Assembly (NCBI RefSeq): GCF_008085905.1
Contig: NZ_VSFF01000011.1
Location: 434,001-498,000 of the forward strand
From: Actinomadura syzygii
GTDB taxonomy: Bacteria > Actinomycetota > Actinomycetes > Streptosporangiales > Streptosporangiaceae
Direction: 5' to 3'
DNA: 64,000 bases
Part shown: piece by piece, positions 15,833 to 23,739 of the stretch
How positions within the stretch are numbered: the first letter of the stretch is position 1
How the letters are laid out: each line of letters opens with the position of its first letter
The notes under the pieces: model-generated
The model's database searches: none
Told to the model about the DNA's origin: nothing
Seen by the model: the letters and a program-made list of their open reading frames with translations, nothing else
Translations under genes and position numbers: made by a program

Positions 15833-17356
15833 GTGAGCACAGTGAGTACCTCGGCGGTCAGGACGATCCGGCACGTCATCGGCGGCCGCGAAACCGCCGG
15901 CGAGTCGAGCCGCACCGCACCGGTGTGGAATCCCGCGACCGGCGAACACCAGGCCGACGTGCTGCTGGCCGAGCCCGGCGACGTCGACGCCGCGGTGCGG
16001 GCGGCGCGCACCGCCCTGGCGGACTGGGCCGACACCTCCCTCATGCGCCGGTCGCGGCTGATGTTCGCCTTCCGCAACCTCGTTGAGAAGAATCTCGACG
16101 ACCTCGCGCGGATCGTGTCCGTCGAGCACGGCAAGGTCCTCGACGACGCCAGGGGCGAACTCGTCCGCGGCCTGGAGGTGATCGACTTCGCCTGCGGGAT
16201 TCCGCAGCTCCTCAAGGGCGAGTACTCCGACCAGGTCTCGTCCGGCGTGGACCTCTTCTCGTTCCGGCAGCCGCTCGGCGTCTGCGCCGGGATCACGCCG
16301 TTCAACTTCCCCGCGATGGTCCCGCTGTGGATGCACCCGATCGCGATCGCGACCGGCAACACGTTCGTGCTCAAGCCCTCCGAGCGCGACCCGTCCGCGT
16401 CCAACCTCATCGCCGAGCTCTACGCCGAGGCGGGTCTGCCGGACGGCGTCTTCAACGTCGTCCACGGCGACAAGGCCGCGGTGGACGCGATCCTCGACCA
16501 CCCGGACATCGCGGCGGTGTCGTTCGTCGGCTCGACGCCGATCGCGCGGTACGTGCACGAGCGCGCGACCGCCGGCGGCAAGCGCGTGCAGGCCCTCGGC
16601 GGCGCCAAGAACCACGCCGTCGTGCTGCCCGACGCCGACCTCGACCAGGCCGCCGACCACCTGGTCGCCGCCGGGTACGGCTCGGCGGGCCAGCGCTGCA
16701 TGGCGATCTCCGTCGCCGTCGCGGTCGGCGCCGCGGCCGACCCGCTCGTCGAGCTCGTGCGCGAGAAGGCGCGCGCGATCAAGGTCGGGCCCGGGCTGGA
16801 CGCCGGGTCCGAGATGGGCCCGGTCGTGTCGCCCGATGCGCTCGCCCGGATCACGGGCTACATCGGCTCCGGCGTCGCCGCGGGCGCCGACCTCGTGGTC
16901 GACGGGCGCGAGCCGGACGTCAAGGGCGACGGCTTCTTCGTCGGCCCGACGCTGTTCGACCGCGTCACGCCCGAGATGGACGTCTACCGCGACGAGATCT
17001 TCGGCCCCGTGGTCGCCGTCGTGCGGGTCGGCTCGCTGGAAGAGGCGATCGACCTCATCAACGGCAACGACCTGGCCAACGGCACGGCGATCTTCACCAG
17101 CAGCGGCCACGCGGCCCGCCTCTTCCAACGCTCCGTGCAGGTCGGGATGATCGGCGTCAACGTCCCGATCCCGGTGCCCATGGCGTTCTACTCGTTCGGC
17201 GGCTGGAAGGACTCGCTGTTCGGCGCCCACCACATCCACGGTCCCGAGGGCGTCGCGTTCTACACGCGCGCGAAGGCCGTCACCAGCCGCTGGCCGGACG
17301 ACAAGCCGGAGGACGCGAAGCGCGGCCCCGACCTCCGCTTCCCGACGGCGGTCTGA
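15833..17356 (+). CDS. mmsA: CoA-acylating (methyl)malonate-semialdehyde dehydrogenase
   Basis: The product is a 507-residue MmsA-family aldehyde dehydrogenase. The catalytic Cys is in GSAGQRCMAIS, and the segment ALGGAKNHAVVLPDAD replaces the general-base Glu region of ordinary ALDHs, as in CoA-dependent MMSDH. PFNFPAMVPLWM and the cofactor segment GSTPIARYVH are present. The family converts malonate or methylmalonate semialdehyde to acetyl- or propionyl-CoA with loss of CO2. The GTG at 15833 follows a purine-rich AAAGAGAG; GTG 15842 is an alternative. Sixty bases separate it from the SDR. It would deliver the carbon of the degraded compound into central metabolism. Confidence 0.9.
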   Translation: MSTVSTSAVRTIRHVIGGRETAGESSRTAPVWNPATGEHQADVLLAEPGDVDAAVRAARTALADWADTSLMRRSRLMFAFRNLVEKNLDDLARIVSVEHGKVLDDARGELVRGLEVIDFACGIPQLLKGEYSDQVSSGVDLFSFRQPLGVCAGITPFNFPAMVPLWMHPIAIATGNTFVLKPSERDPSASNLIAELYAEAGLPDGVFNVVHGDKAAVDAILDHPDIAAVSFVGSTPIARYVHERATAGGKRVQALGGAKNHAVVLPDADLDQAADHLVAAGYGSAGQRCMAISVAVAVGAAADPLVELVREKARAIKVGPGLDAGSEMGPVVSPDALARITGYIGSGVAAGADLVVDGREPDVKGDGFFVGPTLFDRVTPEMDVYRDEIFGPVVAVVRVGSLEEAIDLINGNDLANGTAIFTSSGHAARLFQRSVQVGMIGVNVPIPVPMAFYSFGGWKDSLFGAHHIHGPEGVAFYTRAKAVTSRWPDDKPEDAKRGPDLRFPTAV

Positions 17357-17404
17357 CCGAACGGCCAGGCCCCTGGACCGGCACCACTCCCGGCCTAGGG
17401 GCCT

Positions 17405-17465
17405 GACCGCATTTAGAAGCGGTCGCCCAGACCCCGACCACAGGGCCCCCGCCGTGGCCCCTGGG
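17405..17465. terminator. Hairpins between convergent mmsA and gntR
   Basis: GACCGC at 17405-17410 pairs perfectly with GCGGTC at 17419-17424 around ATTTAGAA. A second, imperfect GC-rich hairpin spans about 17440-17465. They lie 48 bp after the mmsA stop and are placed to end the long catabolic transcript. Confidence 0.55.
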
Positions 17466-17469
17466 CGCT

Positions 17470-17692
17470 GGAAGTGACGCCCCTGGCCGTGGCAATGGCC
17501 GCTGGCGGGCGGCATGCCCGGCCATGCCTTGGCCCAGTGGGAGCGATGTCTCCGGTCGTGGCAATGGGCCCAGGGAGTGACGGCTGCAGTCGCGGCGCTG
17601 GGTTGAGGGGGAGTGGCGTCACTGGGGCTGGGCGTGCCCTGAGCAGGCGGGAGTGGTGTGCCCGGTCGGGTGTCAGGTCGGCGGGAGTGACG
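17470..17692 (+). repeat. Degenerate 34-40 bp repeats marked by GGGAGTGACG
   Basis: The decamer GGGAGTGACG or a close variant occurs at 17470, 17539, 17573, 17609, 17649 and 17683, with spacings of 69, 34, 36, 40 and 34 bp. Neighbouring CCGTGGCAATGG and CTGGG words also recur. The last copy lies inside the 3' end of the gntR gene. No gene is seen in 17357-17672 otherwise. The function is unknown; it may be a decayed minisatellite. Confidence 0.55.
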
Positions 17693-18443
17693 TGGGCAGT
17701 TCGATGTGGGCTCTGCTCACGGACGTGCTCTTCGCCAGAACCTGCAGCAGGTCGCGGCGTACGCGCTCGCATCGCGTCCGCATCGCGTCCTGGACGCCGT
17801 CCGCGTCCCGCTCGCGCAGTCGTTCGAAGACGGCTCCCAGTTCGCCGGGCGGGCTCGCGATGCCGGGATCTATCAGCGCGGCCATCCGCAGCACCCGCTC
17901 CAGTTCGTCGAGCACGTCGACGATCGTCTTGCCGAGACGAGGGTTGCCGCAGAAGTTGGCGATGATGGCCTCGAACTCGATTCCGGCCCGCAGCGACTCC
18001 TCCTGCTCCACCTCGCCCGCCGCGAGCGCGAACGGCACCAGGGACAGCACTTCGAGCCGTTCGAGCGCTGGTGCCGTGACGCCGAGGCGCGCCGCGGCGG
18101 CGGCCGCCTCGCCGGACAGGAGCGTCCGCAGGCCGCAGAGGGCGTCGGTGTCCTGGAGCGTGATCGGGCTGACGACGTAGCCCGCGCGCGGAAGCGCGGT
18201 CACGAGCCCGTCGCGCCTCAACCGCGCGAGCGCCTCGCGAACCGGAGTCTTGCTGATGCGCCATTGCTCCGCGAGCGAAGTCTCGGTGAAGCTGCTGCCG
18301 GGCGGTAGCGTCAGGTCGATGATCTGGCGCCGGATCGCCCGGTAGGCCTGGCTCGTGCGGTCGAGGCCGGTCTCGTCCCTGCCGACCAGCAGCAGCGCGG
18401 GAATGTGCGGCGTTCCTGGGACCACGCCATGGATGTCGGACAC
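17673..18443 (-). CDS. GntR family regulator, FCD subfamily
   Basis: The product is a 256-residue regulator. An N-terminal winged HTH (about residues 30-95) includes RTSQAYRAIRRQIIDLTLPPG, SLAEQWRISKTPVREALARL and a wing GLVTALPRAGYVV. The C-terminal all-helical FCD effector domain includes EFEAIIANFCGNPRL. FCD proteins usually bind a carboxylate or amino acid effector and repress catabolic genes. It is divergent from the aminotransferase gene and shares a 107-bp control region containing GATATCTCAA, the motif also found before the importer and hyuA. The start is GTG 18443, with only a weak ribosome-binding site. Confidence 0.88.
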   Translation of the reverse strand: MSDIHGVVPGTPHIPALLLVGRDETGLDRTSQAYRAIRRQIIDLTLPPGSSFTETSLAEQWRISKTPVREALARLRRDGLVTALPRAGYVVSPITLQDTDALCGLRTLLSGEAAAAAARLGVTAPALERLEVLSLVPFALAAGEVEQEESLRAGIEFEAIIANFCGNPRLGKTIVDVLDELERVLRMAALIDPGIASPPGELGAVFERLRERDADGVQDAMRTRCERVRRDLLQVLAKSTSVSRAHIELPTSLPPT

Positions 18444-18500
18444 CCGGCCAGCATACCAACTCGAAGCGTTGATACAGCAGGGAACTCCTCAATGGAAGGT

Positions 18501-18533
18501 GAGAGATATTTATCCTTGTCATTGATATCTCAA
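18501..18533. promoter_or_regulatory. Inverted operator in the gntR/aminotransferase divergent promoter
   Basis: GAGAGATATT at 18501-18510 and GATATCTCAA at 18524-18533 form an imperfect inverted pair (GAGATAT...ATATCTC). The right copy is identical to the one before hyuA. Its position between the two divergent genes fits autoregulation plus control of the aminotransferase. It abuts ATG 18533, so a leaderless transcript is possible. Confidence 0.55.
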
Positions 18534-18550
18534 TGTGCCAAGCTCTCTTC

Positions 18551-19723
18551 ATGCAGCGAGGCACCTCGAAATCCTGGGCCCTTCCCGCTGAGAGCGACTT
18601 CCCGCGGCTGGGCGCGATGAGCACGCTCGCCCGCGCGGCGCGAAGCGCGCGCGACGGCGTGCGGATCCTTCCGCTCGTCGGAGCCCCGGTCCTCCCCATG
18701 CCCGAGCACGTGCGGCGGGCGGTCGCGGAGGCGATGAACCGGCCCGATCCGCGCGACACCCGCGGCCTCCCGGAACTCCGCGCCGCGATCGCCGCCGAGC
18801 TGGCGCGCGAGCACGGCTTCCGCGTCGATCCCGAGCGCCGCCTGCTGATCACCCACGGAGCGATGCAGGGCCTCTCCCTGGTGCTCCGCACGGTGCTCGC
18901 GCCGGGCGACGAGGTGATCGTGCCGACGCCCACGTACTTCTTCGACGGCGCCGTCCGCGAGGCCGGTGCGACGCCCGTCCGCGTCCCGTCCCGCGAGCGC
19001 GACGGCTGGGCACTCGACCTCGCCGGCCTGGAGGCCGCCGTCACGTCCCGCAGCCGTGCCGTCCTCCTGTGCAACCCGACCAACCCGACGGGCTACCTTC
19101 CCGACGCCGCGACCGTCGAGGCGGTGGTCGACATCGCGGCGCGCCACGGGCTGCTCGTCATCTCCGACGACTCATGGCAGCACTTCACGTTCGACGGCCG
19201 CCGCTACCACCCGGTGGAGACGTTCGCCGATCGCTGGCCCCATCTGATCACCGTCACCAGCCTCAGCAAGTACTACGCGCTCGCGAGCTGGCGGCTCGGC
19301 TACGTCCTGGCGCCGCCGTCGATCGTCGACGCGCTCAACCGTCGCTTCGAGTGGGAGGCGGTGTGCTGCGGAGTGGTCCCGCAGCGGGCCGCGGTCGCCA
19401 CCCTGACCGGGCCCCGCGACTGGCTGGACCAGGCGCTCTCCACATACCAGGCGAAGCGCGACCTCGTCTGCGACGGCATCGCCGCGAGCGGGCTCGCCCG
19501 GCCCGCGCGACCCGCCGGCGGCGCCTTCCTGCTCGTCGACTGCTCCCGCCTCGGCGACACACCGGCCGCCATCGACCGCGCCCTCCTGCGCAACGGCATC
19601 GCGACGGTGCGGGGCGCCGACATGCACGCGCCAGACACACACGTCCGCCTCACGTTCGGCTCGGACGAGCAAACACTCAACGAACTGATCCGCGGCCTCG
19701 CACGAGCCTGCCAGGAGTCCTGA
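18551..19723 (+). CDS. Class I/II PLP-dependent aminotransferase
   Basis: This 390-residue fold type I aminotransferase shows the cofactor-contact segment CNPTNPTGY, a DDSWQHF segment in the DxxY position, the Schiff-base Lys in SLSKYYALASWRLGY and the C-terminal substrate Arg in HVRLTFG. It probably removes or adds the amino group in the island's pathway, for example turning a released amino acid into an oxo acid or semialdehyde for MmsA. ATG 18551 is used; ATG 18533, which lies at the edge of the operator, is an in-frame alternative. No clear ribosome-binding site precedes either. Confidence 0.85.
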   Translation: MQRGTSKSWALPAESDFPRLGAMSTLARAARSARDGVRILPLVGAPVLPMPEHVRRAVAEAMNRPDPRDTRGLPELRAAIAAELAREHGFRVDPERRLLITHGAMQGLSLVLRTVLAPGDEVIVPTPTYFFDGAVREAGATPVRVPSRERDGWALDLAGLEAAVTSRSRAVLLCNPTNPTGYLPDAATVEAVVDIAARHGLLVISDDSWQHFTFDGRRYHPVETFADRWPHLITVTSLSKYYALASWRLGYVLAPPSIVDALNRRFEWEAVCCGVVPQRAAVATLTGPRDWLDQALSTYQAKRDLVCDGIAASGLARPARPAGGAFLLVDCSRLGDTPAAIDRALLRNGIATVRGADMHAPDTHVRLTFGSDEQTLNELIRGLARACQES

Positions 19724-20475
19724 ACGCCCATTTGTCGCGCGTTACCGGCCTTTCCAGAATTTCCGGGACGAGGGGCGTGCTGCCAGGGACGCTTGTCGCG
19801 ATGATCTACACGGCGCTCTACCACTAAGAAGGATCTTCGTCCCTGGCCTCCCCGGACCATTACGAGCACTGCCGGGTCAGTCTCCGACCTTAGGATCAGC
19901 CGCGGCGCCGCGTTGTCCAACCCTCGGCCAGTCGTCCGGCACCTCGGCTTCAGGTCGCCGCCCTGGACTCCCCCTCCCGCGACTTCGCCGCCGCGCCACG
20001 CTGGGGCCGCCCCGTCCTGCGCTCCAGGACACCGGCCTCGAGGCCCCGGCCGCCCTCGGGACGGTCACCGTCCTGGTCACCCGAGAGGACAGGCGGATCG
20101 ATTGGCTGCTCGCCGTGCCGGTGCTCATCGCCGCGGTCGCGCTGCTGTTCACGGCGCGCCACCCCTGAGCGGCCCGGCCGAGGTCGGGCCGCTCCCTGAT
20201 CCGGCTCATGATCACCGCGCACGTGCCCGGCCACGTCGATCGTGACCGTGAGCTGATCGTGGGCCTGCAGACCGACATCGAGGTCACGGCCACCGGGCAG
20301 CTGGTCCGCGATCGAGCGCCGCCGCCATCGTTCCGGCTAACCGGTTGATGACCGGCTGGACCCTCGCCTCCCGTCACTGATCCCGAAACGGCTGAAATCA
20401 CCGTGAACTCGTCCCCTCTATCGGTCGTAGCTCTGGGCGAGTCGATCGCTTCCACATATGGGGAGGGTGTGTCGG
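19724..20475. other. Gene-poor stretch, possible decayed membrane protein
   Basis: No convincing gene is seen in these 750 bases. One plus-strand frame ending at TGA 20166-20168 reads DWLLAVPVLIAAVALLF shortly before its stop, like the last helix of a small membrane protein, but it lacks a credible start. A second short plus frame around 20206-20348 has GC-rich third positions but no recognisable domain. These may be remnants. Confidence 0.4.
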
Positions 20476-20898
20476 ATGAGCTGCGAAGGGCGCGGAGGGA
20501 TTCTTCGTCGCACGAAACGGTATTGCGTCACCGTGCTGATCTTCGGATTGGCCGTGGGCTGTTCCTCTGATCGCGGTTCGCGGGCCCCGGCGGGTCCGCC
20601 CGCCGGGGCGCCCGCCGACATCGAGGAACTGGCCTCCAAGATCGGCTGCACGCAGATCACCGGAAAACGCAATGTCAGGGATCTGCGCCAGGGCGCCTGC
20701 AGGACATCGCAGGGCCGCTACACCATGGTGACCTTCGGTACGGATCGCAACAGGGACGCCTGGCTGAGCGAGGCCACCAAATGGGGAGGCGCCTATCTGG
20801 TCGGCTCTCGTTTCGCCGTCGTGGGGACGCCGCAGTCGCTGGAATCCATCAAGGCGAGGGTCGGCGGCGAACTGAAAATGGGCGATGCGCATCACTGA
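20476..20898 (+). CDS. Small secreted lipoprotein, unknown function
   Basis: This 140-residue protein has a basic N-terminus, a hydrophobic VLIFGLAVGC lipobox and then a short Pro/Gly-rich linker. The mature domain has one Cys pair (IGCTQITG and GACRTSQGR) and ends KMGDAHH. It resembles small actinobacterial lipoproteins but no family is recognised. ATG 20476 was chosen because GGGAGGG lies nine bases upstream; ATG 20458 is in frame but has no site. The DUF1996 gene follows after 37 bp, so the two may be co-transcribed. Confidence 0.75.
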   Translation: MSCEGRGGILRRTKRYCVTVLIFGLAVGCSSDRGSRAPAGPPAGAPADIEELASKIGCTQITGKRNVRDLRQGACRTSQGRYTMVTFGTDRNRDAWLSEATKWGGAYLVGSRFAVVGTPQSLESIKARVGGELKMGDAHH

Positions 20899-20935
20899 TC
20901 ACGCCCAGCCTCAGGCAATCTAAGGAGAGTGGCTA

Positions 20936-22030
20936 ATGCGAATCAACCACCTGTTGGTGATCGTGCCCGCAATGGCGTTCACGACCGTCGTGACGGGGAA
21001 CCATTCGGCGTCGGCGGCGCGGGGACCCGCCTTCGGGGCCATGGCCGTCGGCGCCCACGAGCATGGTGATCGGGACGGCGGCCATCGAGGCAAGGCCGAC
21101 GGTCGGAAGGGAAGGGACCGCGACGACGACGATCACGGCGAGGGCGATGACGACCTCGGGCCCGAGCGGAACGATTTCGTCGACATCCTGGACGTCCGTC
21201 CGGACTTCCGCCGGCCGAGGCTCCGCGACGGCGGCTCGGGCGGGACGTTCATCTCGCGATGCGGCAGGAACGAGAACGAGCACTACAACTCCGACAACTT
21301 CATCGCGGCGCCCGGAGTGCGGAACGGGGCCCAGCACCTTCACGACTATGTCGGCAACGAGTCCACCGACGGGGACTCCGACGACGAGAGCCTGAAGCGC
21401 GCGGACACCACGTGCGGAAACGGGGACAAGTCCACCTACTACTGGCCGGTCCTGCGGTTGCGGGGCCAGCGGGACGACACCCCGCAGGCACGGCAGAGCG
21501 AAAAGGACGGCAATGTGGGAAGGCCGCTCACCCCGGCATCGGTCACACTGCGGTTCTCCGGGAACGCCCGGGGCGACGTCCGTGAAATGCCGCGCTTCCT
21601 GCGGATGATCACAGGGGACGCGAAGGCGAAGTCGGGCGATGGCGAGAAGGCGCGGGCCCAATGGACGTGCACCGGATTCGGCGACCGCCGGACCGAGAAG
21701 TACCCGCTCTGCCCGCCCGGCAGCCGGGTGGCCCGCGTCCTGGACTTCCCGAGTTGCTGGGACGGTGAGAACACCGACAGCGCCGACCACCGTTCCCACG
21801 TCGTCTTCCCAAAGCGCGACGGGAAGTGCGGCGACGACTTCAAGCCCATCCCGCATCTGGAGTACTTGCTCACCTACGACATCCCGCGAAACCGGTTGTT
21901 CGCGCTGGATGGGTTCCCCAGCGAGAAGCACAGCCCGATCACCGATCACGGAGACTTCGTCAACGTGATGCCCGACGGTCTCATGCGCCGGGCCACCGAC
22001 TGCATAAACAACGGCCAGAACTGCTCATAA
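20936..22030 (+). CDS. Secreted DUF1996 protein with acidic His-rich linker
   Basis: The product is 364 residues: a signal peptide ending near SASA, then an acidic and His-rich segment (residues 40-75, including RDRDDDDHGEGDDD), then a DUF1996 domain. Domain landmarks include NFIAAPGVRNGAQHLHDYVGN, YYWPVLRL, PSCWDG and ADHRSHVVFP, with several conserved His and Cys residues. DUF1996 occurs in fungi and actinobacteria as secreted wall- or polysaccharide-associated proteins of unknown activity. AAGGAG sits nine bases before ATG 20936. The charged linker looks metal- or wall-binding, which is inference. Confidence 0.88.
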   Translation: MRINHLLVIVPAMAFTTVVTGNHSASAARGPAFGAMAVGAHEHGDRDGGHRGKADGRKGRDRDDDDHGEGDDDLGPERNDFVDILDVRPDFRRPRLRDGGSGGTFISRCGRNENEHYNSDNFIAAPGVRNGAQHLHDYVGNESTDGDSDDESLKRADTTCGNGDKSTYYWPVLRLRGQRDDTPQARQSEKDGNVGRPLTPASVTLRFSGNARGDVREMPRFLRMITGDAKAKSGDGEKARAQWTCTGFGDRRTEKYPLCPPGSRVARVLDFPSCWDGENTDSADHRSHVVFPKRDGKCGDDFKPIPHLEYLLTYDIPRNRLFALDGFPSEKHSPITDHGDFVNVMPDGLMRRATDCINNGQNCS

Positions 22031-22202
22031 CGAGAGGGCCCGCCATTCACCGCGAGAGCCGGGTGCCGCTCCGGATCGATGCGATCCGTTGCGGCCTCGG
22101 CTCCGCCGCGTGGCGTACCGCTGAGGTCGGCGCGTTCCGGACCAGGAAGGCTTCGGTCCTCTCCCAAGCAGGCGGTTCGACGAGCTGACCGTCCGACCTG
22201 AT

Positions 22203-22243
22203 GGGGGCCGGGGCGTGGAGGAGCAATCCACGCCCCGGCCCCC
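22203..22243. terminator. Perfect 17-bp hairpin between DUF1996 gene and eccB
   Basis: GGGGGCCGGGGCGTGGA at 22203-22219 is exactly complementary to 22227-22243 around a 7-base loop GGAGCAA. It lies between convergent genes and is symmetrical, so it can terminate transcription from either side. The rest of 22031-22312 shows no gene. Confidence 0.85.
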
Positions 22244-22312
22244 TTCCTGTTCGAGGGGGCGGCTCAACCGAACGACCGCGCGCCTCCCGGCGGAGGCCCG
22301 GGTTCCGCGAGT

Positions 22313-23734
22313 TCAGTTTCCGCCGGTCTGGCTGGGACGTGCGGCAGCGGCACGCGACAGGGGCGGGCCCGACGGGAGCAGGTCGAGGAGGGCCGGCGGG
22401 ACGGGCACCGGCCGTAGGCGCGCGTATCCGAGCGCGGAGAGGTCGTCGTCGCCGGGGACCGGGTGCTTCACACCGAGATCGGTGATCAGGTAGCGGACGC
22501 CGATCCCGCTGCCCGGGGCCGGGAGCGACCGCACGAGCGCCCCGGTGCCCGACTTCACCAGGACGACCTGCGCCGTCCTCGGGCCGGGGTCGGTGACCGG
22601 CACGCCTCCGGCGGGGACCCCCGACGGAGGCACGACGACCTGGACGCTCGCGCCCCGGTCGGAGCCCGCGCGGGCCGAGGCGCAGATGGGGCGGCCGACT
22701 CCACCCGCCTGTCGGACGGGCGGAGGCGTGCCGGGCAGGCCGCCGGACAAGCCGGGGGCGCTGGACAGGAACCGGGCCGCGGCGGCCGACTGCAGGGGGA
22801 CGGCCCGCACCGCCCGGCCGCCGTACGCGCCGGCCGTGGCGGGGTCACCGAGCAGCAAGGCGGCGACGGTCTCGCTGACCTGGCGGAGCCCGTCGCCGAA
22901 GAGGACGAGGTACTGCTTCGCGGTCCCGGGGTTCTCGGTGGTGAAGACCTGGCCGACGCGGGTCGGACGATCACCGATGTCGGGCCCCGCGTCGCCCCGC
23001 CCGGGAACCGGGGGCGGCGCCACGTCCCCGCCCGCGGGCAGCAGGTTGATCCACTGGTCCGCGACGCGGTACGGAACGACGCCTCGGTATCCCAGGGAGA
23101 ACGGCCCGGCGGCGCTGGCGAAGCGGTGCCTCCTGCCTCGCCAGAGCAGATACGCCTGGCCGGAGGACGCGCGGACGAGCACGCCCTCGTCCGGGGCGGC
23201 GGCCGAACTCGGCGCGGCCACGTTCATCGTGATGACCACTTGGTCGCCGGTCCGGCCCGCAGGGTCGGTCAAGGCCGTGGTGCAGACCAGCCAGTCCCGT
23301 CCTCCCAGCGCGGCGGACCGGGGGAGCGCGTCGGGCGCGCCCAGGATGCCCACCGGGAAGCCGCGGGGGGTGTTCCCGAGCGTGTCCTCGTGCACGGAGA
23401 CGAGCTTGGCGTCCGGCCCGGCGATCAGCCGGCCGGAGGCGAGGTTCGCCACCGGGTGCAGGCGGCCGCCGAGGAAGACGTAGCGCGCGCCGCTCTCCTT
23501 CACCGAGACCAGCGCGCCCTCGGTCCGCCAGTCGGTGGATCCGCCCGGCCTGATCAGCCCGTAGACGCCGAACCCCGCGAGGAGCAGCGTGCCGATGACC
23601 GCGCCGACGACGGCGCCGGTGGTGACGCGCCTCATCGGCGCGTCCGGGGCGTCGGGGTCGCCGCTGACGAGCGCCGCGTTGAGGCGTCCCACGGCGCACA
23701 TGTGGGACTGGACCTGATCCCGCTTGTTCTGCAT
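22313..23734 (-). CDS. eccB: Type VII secretion protein EccB
   Basis: The product is 473 residues. The N-terminus RDQVQSHMCAVGRLNAAL matches the cytoplasmic EccB signature, followed by one membrane helix at about residues 42-63 and a large extracytoplasmic repeat domain. EccB is one of the four core subunits (EccB, C, D, E) of the ESX inner-membrane complex. ATG 23734 lies five bases after the eccD stop, so eccD and eccB form one minus-strand unit. The open frame continues upstream, but that part is a shadow of eccD. Ends in a Pro/Ala-rich tail. Confidence 0.93.
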   Translation of the reverse strand: MQNKRDQVQSHMCAVGRLNAALVSGDPDAPDAPMRRVTTGAVVGAVIGTLLLAGFGVYGLIRPGGSTDWRTEGALVSVKESGARYVFLGGRLHPVANLASGRLIAGPDAKLVSVHEDTLGNTPRGFPVGILGAPDALPRSAALGGRDWLVCTTALTDPAGRTGDQVVITMNVAAPSSAAAPDEGVLVRASSGQAYLLWRGRRHRFASAAGPFSLGYRGVVPYRVADQWINLLPAGGDVAPPPVPGRGDAGPDIGDRPTRVGQVFTTENPGTAKQYLVLFGDGLRQVSETVAALLLGDPATAGAYGGRAVRAVPLQSAAAARFLSSAPGLSGGLPGTPPPVRQAGGVGRPICASARAGSDRGASVQVVVPPSGVPAGGVPVTDPGPRTAQVVLVKSGTGALVRSLPAPGSGIGVRYLITDLGVKHPVPGDDDLSALGYARLRPVPVPPALLDLLPSGPPLSRAAAARPSQTGGN

Positions 23735-23739
23735 GGCCG

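Noticed and set aside
17470-17692. CRISPR array
   Set aside because: The repeated word is only about 10 bases, degenerate, with irregular spacing and no cas genes in the window.
19877-20455. A 192-codon minus-strand gene
   Set aside because: Ser/Arg-rich composition typical of an out-of-frame reading; no start signal or domain.
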